Assembly (NCBI GenBank): GCA_017530275.1 | Contig: JAFXMP010000090.1 | Coordinates: 1-17,276, forward strand | DNA from: Clostridia bacterium | Lineage (GTDB): Bacteria > Bacillota_A > Clostridia > Christensenellales > Aristaeellaceae | Length of the DNA stretch: 17,276 nucleotides | Reading direction: 5' to 3' | In this document: positions 1 through 6,327 of the stretch, piece by piece | Numbering within the stretch: position 1 is the first letter of the stretch | Layout: each line of letters begins with the position of its first letter | Program-made: the position numbers and the translations under genes | The notes under the pieces: generated by a model | Told to the model about the DNA's origin: nothing | The model's database searches: none | What the model saw: the letters and a program-made list of their open reading frames with translations, nothing else

Positions 1-97
1 AGATTCTGATAAGGGGATAATTCCATCCTGGTTTGTCCATATTCCTTCAGCATCCTCCCACCGCCTTTCGTCCTCTCTATTCTACATCTATGTATGC

Positions 98-132
98 GAA
101 AAAGCCAGTCCTTTTTCAGAACTGACTTTTTC
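98..132. terminator. Terminator-like hairpin
   Basis: GAAAAAGCCAGT at 98-109 pairs with ACTGACTTTTTC at 121-132, giving 12 bp with one mismatch (C105/A125) and an 11-nt loop. The A-tract on one side and T-tract on the other make it a possible bidirectional intrinsic terminator upstream of the STAS gene. The rest of 1-185 contains no convincing gene. A reading frame on the minus strand is open from about 53 or 40 to the left edge, but it is too short to judge. Confidence 0.45.
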
Positions 133-185
133 AGTGACCTTATCATACAAATCATTTTTAGGATCATGAAATGGAGTGAAAGGCA

Positions 186-482
186 ATGACAATCTCAAAA
201 AAACTGAACGGAAACCAACTGACCATCGCCCTGGAGGGCCGCCTGGACACCACCACCGCCCCAGAGCTGGAAGCGGAACTGAAAACGTCCCTGGACAGCA
301 CGGACAGCCTGATCTTTGATTTGAGCAAACTGGACTATATTTCTTCCGCTGGGCTGCGGGTGCTGCTTTCCGCTCAAAAAAGCATGAGCAAGAAGGGTGG
401 CATGAAGGTCACGCACATTAATGAAATCGTACAGGAAGTGTTTGAAGTGACCGGCTTTGCGGATATACTGGATATCGAATGA
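186..482 (+). CDS. STAS-domain anti-sigma factor antagonist
   Basis: This 98-residue protein is a single STAS domain, the size and shape of SpoIIAA/RsbV-type anti-anti-sigma factors. These small cytoplasmic proteins bind an anti-sigma kinase and are switched by serine phosphorylation. Visible features are the N-terminal strand with EGRLDT (17-22), the central LIFDLSKLDYISSAGLRVL stretch (42-60) whose serine pair S53/S54 lies in the usual phospho-acceptor loop, and the C-terminal VFEVTGFADIL helix region. The ATG is preceded by GGAG and AAAGG. No partner kinase (SpoIIAB/RsbW-like) or sigma factor gene follows, so it is not the classical spoIIA operon. Its base composition is richer in G+C than the two genes that follow. 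Family is certain; partner and process are unknown. Confidence 0.85.
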   Translation: MTISKKLNGNQLTIALEGRLDTTTAPELEAELKTSLDSTDSLIFDLSKLDYISSAGLRVLLSAQKSMSKKGGMKVTHINEIVQEVFEVTGFADILDIE

Positions 483-720
483 CAATAATCAACGTATGCT
501 TCGGACGGGGCGTTTATAAGATGAGGGGGAAAGCATCGTTGCTTTGAAAAGCGGCGACAAACAGTTTTACATATCAGATTATTGTGTTTCCAAACAGTGC
601 AGATGGCCAAAAGGCTATCTGCATTTTCATTATCGACAAATTACTACAGTACCCTGATATGCATATTCCATTTCATAATGTTCAAAATAAGAATATCCAT
701 AAAGAAAGAAGGGAACGCTT
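483..720. other. Intergenic stretch with no supported gene
   Basis: This 238-bp AT-rich gap lies between the STAS and DUF6870-like genes. A short open frame runs on the plus strand from about 520 to 655 with a possible TTG start at 544, but it has no good ribosome binding site and no recognisable motif. I see no convincing promoter or terminator. Confidence 0.4.
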
Positions 721-966
721 TTGACCGCTTTTGATTTGGCAGCCTTCAGAACGAATGATATTCGTGATTGCAATACCAATAGTCTGGTGGATTTGCAATC
801 GATTACCATCAACCCTGCTCTGCCGGTGAAGGAAAGATTTTCTTCATTTATGGAAAAAATCAACAATCCATATTTGTTTAAAGTTGGCAGTATTGCAGTC
901 GCTATCCGTTATGTGGGAGAAAAAACACTTTTCAATTCCCTTCTTGATTCACTTTCATTTCAATAA
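721..966 (+). CDS. DUF6870-like small protein preceding the recombinase
   Basis: This 81-residue protein of unknown function has the pattern I associate with DUF6870, a small family found in Firmicutes and their mobile elements. The pattern is NDIRDCNTNSLVDLQSI (12-28), then LPVKERFSSFMEKINNPYLFKVGSIAVAI-type text (34-62), and a C-terminal short amphipathic segment. The conserved INNPY-x-x-K-x-G core is visible. It starts with TTG, preceded at a suitable distance by GAAGGGAA. The gene is AT-rich compared with the host genes. It lies 90 bp upstream of the serine recombinase, separated by a promoter, so it is probably element-borne. A role in controlling recombination is possible but unproven. 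The family assignment is from memory of the motif pattern. Confidence 0.65.
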   Translation: MTAFDLAAFRTNDIRDCNTNSLVDLQSITINPALPVKERFSSFMEKINNPYLFKVGSIAVAIRYVGEKTLFNSLLDSLSFQ

Positions 967-969
967 TCG

Positions 970-998
970 TTGCATATCAATCAACGGCGTGCTATAAT
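970..998 (+). promoter_or_regulatory. Sigma-A-type promoter of the recombinase
   Basis: A -35 box TTGCAT (970-975) and a perfect -10 box TATAAT (993-998) are separated by 17 bp, about 58 bp upstream of the recombinase ATG. This is the only strong promoter seen on the plus strand of the element, so the recombinase appears to be transcribed independently of the small gene before it. Confidence 0.75.
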
Positions 999-1025
999 TA
1001 AAACGTGAAGAATCATGGATAGCCA

Positions 1026-1043
1026 CCGTTAATGTTTTAACGG
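1026..1043 (+). promoter_or_regulatory. Hairpin overlapping the recombinase ribosome binding site
   Basis: CCGTTAA (1026-1032) and TTAACGG (1037-1043) are perfect 7-bp inverted repeats with a 4-nt loop. The right arm includes the first bases of the Shine-Dalgarno CGGAGGTG (1041-1048). In the mRNA the hairpin could partly hide the ribosome binding site; in DNA the palindrome could be an operator just downstream of the promoter. Confidence 0.4.
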
Positions 1044-1056
1044 AGGTGTATTTTAT

Positions 1057-2730
1057 ATGTCCGCTCATAATTACGGCGCTTCTGTTTATGCGCCTGAGAA
1101 AGCGCCAAAGCTGTGGCGCGCGGCGCTTTATATTCGTCTGTCCAAGGAAGATGAATTGGCCGGTGAAAGTAATTCCATCTCTTCACAGAGAGAAATCCTT
1201 CGGGAACATTTGAAACAGCATCCAGATATTGTCGAATATGATTGTTATATCGACGACGGCTGGACAGGCACGAATTTTGACCGGCCCGGTTTCAACCGCA
1301 TGATGCAGGATATCTACGATGGAAATGTAAACTGTGTCATTGTGAAAGACTTGTCTCGATTTGGCAGAAATTATTCAAAAGGCGGCGAACTGCTTACCAG
1401 CGAGTTTGTAAAACTGGGCGTTCGGTTTATTTCTACGAATAATTACTATGACTCCCTATCCAGCATTGCGTCAACCGCCACGGGCTGTATTACGCTGGGC
1501 ATTACCAACGTCATCAACGAGAGCGTGTCCGCTACCACATCCGCCAACGTTCGGGCGACGCTGAACATCAACAGGCAGCAAGGAAAATTTATCGGTTCTT
1601 TCGCTTGCTACGGCTACCAGAAAGACCCGGAAGATCACCACCATCTCATCATCGACGGCGAAGCGGCGCAGGTGGTTCGGATGATCTACCAGAAATTTAT
1701 CGAAGGAAGAAGCATCATTGGCATTGCAAAGGATTTGAATGAATTGGGGATACCCAATCCCACGGCATATAAAGCGCTCAAATCCGCCAATTACCGCCAT
1801 CCGAGCGGAAAACGAAACGATGGATTATGGTTGGACAGTTCCATCCGCCGTATCCTGACAAATGAAATGTATATCGGAAACATGGTTCAGGGGAAAAACA
1901 AAATCATCAGCTACAAAGATCAGGTCGCAAGAGCTTGTCCAAAAGAAGATTGGTATATCGTTCCAAACACGCATGAGGCAATTATCGATCCATCTGTTTT
2001 TCAGAAAGCGCAATCTCTTTTCTGCCGCCAAATCCGGCATTCTCCAGCTACGAACGAAACCTACTTGCTCAGCGGGTTGGTTCGGTGCGGGGATTGTCAG
2101 CGCATCATGAATATGAAAACAAATATTCATCCCTATGGAACTTTCCGCTATTATCGCTGCGCTACAAGGCGGAAAATGAAAGTGAGCGGCTGCTCGAACC
2201 ACACCATTCGGATGGACAAATTGGAACAAGCCGTCTTTGTCTACATCCAAAGCATTGTCGCATTAGCTGTCGAAACGGATGAATTGATTCAAAAAATCAA
2301 ATCATCCAACCATTCCAAAAACGAAATAACATATTTAGAAAAAACGCTTTCTTCCCAGCAATCGGAGAGGGATAAGTGTTTAGCGATGATGCTGGATCTA
2401 TATCCGGATTGGAAAAGCGGTATCTTGACCAAAGAAGAGTATCTTGCATTAAAAACAAGTATGCAGGAGAAAATAGACTCCTTGAATCAGGGGATTGAAA
2501 AACTGGAGGCGAGCGTTGCTGATCTTAGAAATAATCATCAAGCGGATAACGAATTTATCTCCCATTTCAAACAATATAAGAATTTCCAATGCCTTACGCG
2601 GCCCATGGTGACTTCCCTGATCGACAGCATCGATGTTTATGAGGGAAACCGAATCCAAATCAACCTAAAATTTCAGGACGCCTACGAGCAGCTTCTCAAC
2701 TACTTGGCGGCAAATGCAGACACCGCATAA
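1057..2730 (+). CDS. Large serine recombinase (TndX/TnpX/SpoIVCA-like)
   Basis: This 557-residue site-specific recombinase excises or integrates DNA through a serine-DNA phosphodiester intermediate. The resolvase catalytic domain spans about 20-165, with nucleophile Ser29 in YIRLSKED, GWTGTNFDRPGF (68-79) and the arginine-bearing SRFGRNY (100-106). A 'recombinase' DNA-binding domain follows (about 175-320). The zinc ribbon has C344, C347, C368 and C379 (CGDC...C...C). A coiled coil lies at about 415-505, and a DUF4368-like end (about 512-550) contains LTRPMVTSLIDSIDVYEG. Length and order are normal for the family, with no missing catalytic residue. A strong Shine-Dalgarno CGGAGGTG precedes the ATG, and there is a dedicated promoter. 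The 3' end overlaps the start of the open frame carrying the SpoVAD remnant, which places the gene at the extreme end of its element. Relatives include clostridial transposon recombinases and the skin-element recombinase. Confidence 0.95.
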   Translation: MSAHNYGASVYAPEKAPKLWRAALYIRLSKEDELAGESNSISSQREILREHLKQHPDIVEYDCYIDDGWTGTNFDRPGFNRMMQDIYDGNVNCVIVKDLSRFGRNYSKGGELLTSEFVKLGVRFISTNNYYDSLSSIASTATGCITLGITNVINESVSATTSANVRATLNINRQQGKFIGSFACYGYQKDPEDHHHLIIDGEAAQVVRMIYQKFIEGRSIIGIAKDLNELGIPNPTAYKALKSANYRHPSGKRNDGLWLDSSIRRILTNEMYIGNMVQGKNKIISYKDQVARACPKEDWYIVPNTHEAIIDPSVFQKAQSLFCRQIRHSPATNETYLLSGLVRCGDCQRIMNMKTNIHPYGTFRYYRCATRRKMKVSGCSNHTIRMDKLEQAVFVYIQSIVALAVETDELIQKIKSSNHSKNEITYLEKTLSSQQSERDKCLAMMLDLYPDWKSGILTKEEYLALKTSMQEKIDSLNQGIEKLEASVADLRNNHQADNEFISHFKQYKNFQCLTRPMVTSLIDSIDVYEGNRIQINLKFQDAYEQLLNYLAANADTA

Positions 2731-3157
2731 AAAATATGGTGTTCTCTTGACATTGGCCCCCGCCGCGGCGGATACCCTGATCCGCCATTTTCTGGATACG
2801 GGCAGGAAGCCGGAAGATTACGACCGGGTGATCACCGGCGACCTGGGTAAAGTGGGCGCGGATATCCTGCATAAGTTGATGGAGGAACGGGGCTTTCCCA
2901 TCCCGGAGGGGCAATATATGGACTGCGGGCTGAGCATTTTCCAGGAAGGAGACGACGTGCACGCCGGAGGCAGTGGGTGCGGCTGCTCCGCTTCTATCCT
3001 CAGCGCAGTCATCCTGCCAAGGCTGCAAAGCGGCGAATGGCGGCGGGTGCTCTTTATGGCTACCGGTGCGCTGCTCAGCCCCACCACCAGCCAGCAGGGC
3101 GAAACCATTCCCGGTGTGGCTCATGCGGTAGTGCTGGAAGGAGGAGAGGAAGCATGA
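2714..3157 (+). pseudogene. spoVAD: SpoVAD C-terminal fragment (interrupted gene)
   Basis: SpoVAD is a thiolase-fold protein of about 340 residues that binds dipicolinic acid and is needed for its uptake into the forespore. Here only about the last 134 residues remain. They run from LAPAAADTLIRHF through DYDRVITGDLGKVG, the cysteine-rich HAGGSGCGCSA and ATGALLSPTTSQQGE to IPGVAHAV, all typical of the family's C-terminal half. Homology begins at about 2753; the 13 codons before it are not SpoVAD-like and belong to the mobile element. The ATG at 2714 lies inside the recombinase gene and has only a weak ribosome binding site, so it is probably not a real start. About 200 N-terminal residues are missing. 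If the N-terminal part lies at the other end of the element, precise excision would restore the gene; otherwise it is dead. Confidence 0.88.
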
Positions 3158-3516
3158 TGCTGTATCTGAAAGTATTCGTCGTGGGCGGATTGCTGTGTAC
3201 CATCGGTGAAACGCTGATCCTGAAAACCAAGCTTACCCCCGCCCGTATCCTGGTGCTGTATGTCACCGCCGGGGTGGTGTTGAGCGCCGCAGGGCTGTAC
3301 GGGCCTCTGGTGCGCTTTGCGTCGGCGGGGGCCACCGTACCCTTGACTGGGTTTGGTCACGTGCTGGCCCAGGGAGCCATCTCCGCCGTACAGGAAACGG
3401 GGCTGCTGGGGGCGTTTACAGGCGGCGTCACCGCCGCGGCAGGCGGCATCGCAGCCGCTGTGTTCTTTGGTTTCCTGGCGGCGGTGTGCTTTAAGCCCAA
3501 GCCAAAAGATTATTGA
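3154..3516 (+). CDS. spoVAE: Stage V sporulation protein SpoVAE
   Basis: This hydrophobic 120-residue protein matches SpoVAE (SpoVAEB type), an inner-membrane component of the SpoVA channel. The channel moves Ca-dipicolinate into the developing spore and out at germination. The protein has a KVFVVGGLLCTIGETL first membrane segment, a second at about 28-50, a GFGHVLAQGAISAVQETG loop motif, and a C-terminal membrane segment ending in KPKPKDY. The start shares ATGA with the SpoVAD stop and has GGAGGAGAGG in front, showing translational coupling to spoVAD. The reading frame is intact. The element lies between this gene and the expected upstream operon promoter, so forespore expression may depend on excision of the element. 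Confidence 0.9.
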   Translation: MMLYLKVFVVGGLLCTIGETLILKTKLTPARILVLYVTAGVVLSAAGLYGPLVRFASAGATVPLTGFGHVLAQGAISAVQETGLLGAFTGGVTAAAGGIAAAVFFGFLAAVCFKPKPKDY

Positions 3517-3517
3517 C

Positions 3518-3655
3518 AGCGTTCAGAGTTCAGAGTACAGAGTTCAGATTATATAGTCGGTATAACGGATACCGATTCTATAAACCATATAAATCTGAAC
3601 TCTGAACTCCGAACTCTGTACTCTTTTATTATGTACGCCGAACTCTGAACTTTTT
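3518..3655. repeat. Inverted repeat built of GTTCAGAGTTCAGAG units, copy 1
   Basis: AGAGTTCAGATT (3539-3550) is perfectly inverted at 3592-3603 (AATCTGAACTCT). The arms are extended outward by short tandem variants of GAACTCTGAACTC, and an imperfect inner stem lies around 3553-3582. The block fills the gap between the convergent ends of spoVAE and the ECF S-component gene and could act as a bidirectional terminator. A related copy lies at 8432-8525. The two share the 17-mer ATATAAATCTGAACTCT (3587-3603 and 8497-8513). Confidence 0.8.
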
Positions 3656-3659
3656 GCGT

Positions 3660-4214
3660 TCACTCGTTCAGCGAAAGTCCGGCCCTTTCCATTGCCATCA
3701 CCACCACGGGGATCAGCACCAAATGCAGCACAATGCCGGGGATGGCGTTGGTGACGGCACCGGCCAGGAACAGGGCGGGGGTGAATTCAGTGTGGACCAG
3801 CCCGGACAGGATCATCTGTACGCCTCCCCAAACCAAGCGGCCCGCGATCATGGCGATCACCAGGACGAAATAGACCTTGCCCTTCCTCTTGGGCAGCGCT
3901 TTGTAAAGCCATCCCGAAACCGCGCCGTAGACAGCCAGCTCAAAAGCCATGGCCACGGAGGAGGGAAACAGAGCGGGCATGCCGAACAGCACGGACCGCA
4001 GCGGCGGGGCGATAAAGCCTATGGCTAAGCCCCAGGGCCAGCCGCAAAGAAAGCCGCACAGCAGAACGGGAATGTGCATGGGGCACAGCATTTTTCCGAT
4101 TTCGGGGATCTGTCCCGTAATGAAAGGCAATGCCAGCGCAATGCCCAAATACATGGCCGCATAGGTCATTTTCCGCGTCTGACGGGACGAAAGTCCCTTT
4201 TTTGTTTTCATCAT
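3660..4214 (-). CDS. ECF transporter S component (vitamin uptake, substrate unknown)
   Basis: This 184-residue membrane protein looks like the substrate-binding S subunit of an energy-coupling-factor transporter (PF12822-type), which captures a vitamin or precursor and docks on a shared EcfA/A'/T module. About five or six membrane segments are visible. Typical features are the basic N-terminus followed by TYAAMYLGIALALPF, the signature PEIGKMLCPMHIPVLLCGF (46-64), and the PPLRSVLFGMPALFPSSVAM loop (81-100). The substrate cannot be told from sequence. The gene begins 13 nt after the lipoprotein stop, with GGAAAGGA before the start, so it appears to be the last gene of the moxR operon. No EcfA or EcfT genes are in the window. 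Confidence 0.8.
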   Translation of the reverse strand: MMKTKKGLSSRQTRKMTYAAMYLGIALALPFITGQIPEIGKMLCPMHIPVLLCGFLCGWPWGLAIGFIAPPLRSVLFGMPALFPSSVAMAFELAVYGAVSGWLYKALPKRKGKVYFVLVIAMIAGRLVWGGVQMILSGLVHTEFTPALFLAGAVTNAIPGIVLHLVLIPVVVMAMERAGLSLNE

Positions 4215-4227
4215 TTATCCTTTCCAA

Positions 4228-5193
4228 TTAAAGATCACTCAAGCTGAAATAATAGATTCCTTCCCCTGCCATGCCCGTTGCTTCCCCCATCAGCATGTTC
4301 AGCGCCTGGGCCACGTCTACATCCGCGTAAACGTTGGGATTAGCTGTTTTGGCAATCAGCAGCCCGGCGGCTAAACGCAGGTGAGGCGCTTCCAGCATAT
4401 CCTGGGCGATCAGCACAACCCGCCGGTTTTTTACGGCGTCCATATCCTGCCAGCCGGGCCGGGAGATCAGCGATTGCAGTTCCTCCGCCGCGCGGCCCGC
4501 GTTCAGCACGCTTCTCGGAACGATTTTCACGATGATTCCCGGGTTTTTCCGACACACCCAGCCGTCGTCCACCTTCAAATTTTCCAGAAGCAGGCGAGCG
4601 GATACATCATACGCCCCCGCGTCCAGGATCAACTGATGTTCATCGGAAGTCCGGTAGACGGTCACATGATCCTCCGCTGTTTCCCAGTACAGGTTCAGCC
4701 GCTTGCAGGCGTACAGGGATTCGGAGCGTTCTTTGAGCAATACCGTATAATATCGGAATGCGCTGTCGGCCATTTCCGCGTCCGTCGCCGTACCCATTCG
4801 TTCCGATTCCTGGACCGCCACGGTCTGCCGGGCCGTTTCTTCCGCGTCGGCGTTCAGCCGGGCGGCGGGCATGCCGGCATAAACCGCGGTGGATGCGCCT
4901 TCGCCCTCCCCCGGGCCGTGGAGCAAGCGGTCCGTCCCCGCAATGATTTCCACGGCGGCGTTTTCATCGAATTCTTTCTGCCTTGCTTCAGGGTTTTCCC
5001 GGGTGTGGTCCGGGTCTTCCCCGGGTTCCGCTTCCGGCTTTCCGTTTCCGCTGTCTTCCCCGGATGCTTCTATCCTTTCAGCATTGGAAAATTCCGTGCC
5101 GGTGATCCTCGCCCGGCAGCCAGTGAGCAAAAAAAGAGAAAGCAAAAGTGAAAAAAGCAGGATCCTCCGATATTCTTTCATTCGTGCAGGCAT
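4228..5193 (-). CDS. Lipoprotein with a substrate-binding-protein-like C-lobe
   Basis: This predicted lipoprotein has 321 residues. A short basic N-terminus and hydrophobic helix lead to the lipobox LLTGC with Cys26, followed by a long acidic low-complexity linker (about 30-85). The C-terminal ~115 residues resemble the second lobe of a class III (BtuF/FhuD-like) periplasmic binding protein: NPGIIVKIVP, then GWQDMDAVKNRRVVLI (247-262), R-rich APHLRLAAGLLIAK and NPNVYADVDVAQAL. The normal first lobe is not recognisable, so ligand binding by the usual cleft is doubtful. I chose the start at 5193, which has GAGG 8 nt upstream; an ATG at 5181 overlapping the upstream stop as ATGA is the alternative. 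It is the fourth gene of the moxR operon. Function unknown. Confidence 0.7.
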   Translation of the reverse strand: MPARMKEYRRILLFSLLLSLFLLTGCRARITGTEFSNAERIEASGEDSGNGKPEAEPGEDPDHTRENPEARQKEFDENAAVEIIAGTDRLLHGPGEGEGASTAVYAGMPAARLNADAEETARQTVAVQESERMGTATDAEMADSAFRYYTVLLKERSESLYACKRLNLYWETAEDHVTVYRTSDEHQLILDAGAYDVSARLLLENLKVDDGWVCRKNPGIIVKIVPRSVLNAGRAAEELQSLISRPGWQDMDAVKNRRVVLIAQDMLEAPHLRLAAGLLIAKTANPNVYADVDVAQALNMLMGEATGMAGEGIYYFSLSDL

Positions 5194-6317
5194 TTTCCGT
5201 ACCTCAGCCGCAGTTTTTCTTTCCAATCCGCTTCCTCAAAGAAAATCCTCTCCGTTTCCGCTAAAAGCAGCCGCGTTTCTTCCCGCTGGGCTTCCGTCAT
5301 GGGATGATTGCTGTAAGCGGCTTCCTCAAACAGGCAGGCACAGGCGGCGAACTGTTGTTTGTAGTCGTCAGGCAGGCGGTCCTGCCAGGTATCCGGCCAC
5401 TGGCGGAAAGGCAGGTTCCCCCCGCCGCATCCCCCGTTTTCCAGGTATGCCGCCGCATGGCGGAACATGGCGCAGAGGGCCTCCCCCGGGTTTTCCGCCT
5501 GAAACAGCCGCCTTGCTTCCAGCGCCTTCTTTCTGTGCGCGTTAAAGTACAGGAAGGGAAGAAAAGGCAGGATCACCACAGCCGCGGAAAGCAGAAGCAG
5601 CAGCGCGATTTTGAAATAATCGATCCAGCGAGGCTGGGAAATCTGCTGTTCCTCCACGGTGAGCAGCCGGTATTCCCGAGACTTTTGCGCTTCATCCCCC
5701 CCTGTCAGCAGGGAACGGGTGTTCATATGCCGGGTTTCCATGGCGGAATCCAAGCTATCCCCCGTGAAGCTTTCTTCCTGCTGGGTCAGCAGCGCCAAAC
5801 GATCCCGCACGTTTTCAGAGGCGCTCTCCGTAGCGGCGTCCACGCCGGGCCACAGTCCAGCGGTCAGCGCAGCGATCAATAAAGCGGCAGCGGTGAAGGG
5901 TAAAACGCTTTTCTTCGGCGCGGAAAACAGCGCTGCCATCAATCCCAGCAGAAAAAACAGCGCCATATTGGCCCAGGGGGACAGAGAAAGGCCAAAGTAC
6001 GCTTGCCCCAGCGCAGCAAGCATCGCAGCAAGCAGCACCATGATCCTGCTTCGCAGGGCGGCGGTCAAAATCAGATAACTGCACAAAAAAGCAGCCGTCA
6101 GGACCCACGCGAAGATCAGCGGTTGATCCACCGGAACCGGGAAACGGTCATAGGCATAGGCGTTCACCTTTTCACTGGCGGCAAAAAGCCGGTTGCATAA
6201 GGCAAGAACGCTCTGCCGCGCCGGAGGAAGAAAAACCGACAGCAGGATCGAAAGGGCCATTACCGCGCCGCAAAAAAAACTGACCATTCTTCTGCCGCGC
6301 GTCATTCCTTTTTTCAT
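5178..6317 (-). CDS. Multi-pass membrane protein with DUF4129-like tail
   Basis: The protein has 379 residues. There is one membrane segment near the N-terminus (about 12-30), a cluster of segments (about 64-155), an extracytoplasmic region (about 158-233), another membrane segment (about 235-260) and a cytoplasmic tail. The tail (about 265-370) carries EEAAYSNHPMTEAQREETRLLL and resembles the DUF4129 domain that ends TgpA-type transglutaminases in MoxR-DUF58 operons. The transglutaminase core itself is absent: no Cys-His-Asp arrangement is evident. The start at 6317 is supported by GAGGGGA just upstream and avoids the overlap that a longer frame from 6353 would give. It lies between the DUF58 gene and the lipoprotein gene and is likely co-transcribed with them. 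Exact function unknown. Confidence 0.7.
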   Translation of the reverse strand: MKKGMTRGRRMVSFFCGAVMALSILLSVFLPPARQSVLALCNRLFAASEKVNAYAYDRFPVPVDQPLIFAWVLTAAFLCSYLILTAALRSRIMVLLAAMLAALGQAYFGLSLSPWANMALFFLLGLMAALFSAPKKSVLPFTAAALLIAALTAGLWPGVDAATESASENVRDRLALLTQQEESFTGDSLDSAMETRHMNTRSLLTGGDEAQKSREYRLLTVEEQQISQPRWIDYFKIALLLLLSAAVVILPFLPFLYFNAHRKKALEARRLFQAENPGEALCAMFRHAAAYLENGGCGGGNLPFRQWPDTWQDRLPDDYKQQFAACACLFEEAAYSNHPMTEAQREETRLLLAETERIFFEEADWKEKLRLRYGKCLHE

Positions 6318-6327
6318 GCTCTTCCCC

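Larger units (their letters stand above)
1..2752 (+). mobile_element. Right-hand end of a serine-recombinase element ending in spoVAD
   Basis: Seen: a large serine recombinase gene stops at 2730, and sequence encoding the middle of SpoVAD begins at about 2753. No SpoVAD N-terminal coding sequence lies anywhere to the left. Known: large serine recombinases usually sit at one end of the element they mobilise, close to an attachment site. Inference: the element-host junction (an att site) lies between 2731 and about 2755, and the element extends left beyond the window. The DUF6870-like gene and the recombinase are clearly poorer in G+C than the flanking host genes, which fits foreign origin. The STAS gene at 186 is GC-rich like the host, so it may be cargo, or a host gene next to a smaller insertion. 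The left boundary is not visible and no repeated att core could be compared. Confidence 0.55.

Noticed and set aside
1..53. Possible minus-strand gene start at the left edge (ATG at 53 or 40)
   Set aside because: Only 13-17 codons are visible; for the outer ATG the GGGAGG lies directly against it, so it cannot be judged.
3518..3655. Short tandem units resembling a CRISPR or iteron array
   Set aside because: Units are about 7-14 bp, run together without spacers and form an inverted repeat; they do not fit CRISPR repeats or an origin.
4381..5151. Plus-strand frame of 256 codons opposite the lipoprotein gene
   Set aside because: It is explained by high GC content on the opposite strand; residue composition is not protein-like and there is no start signal.
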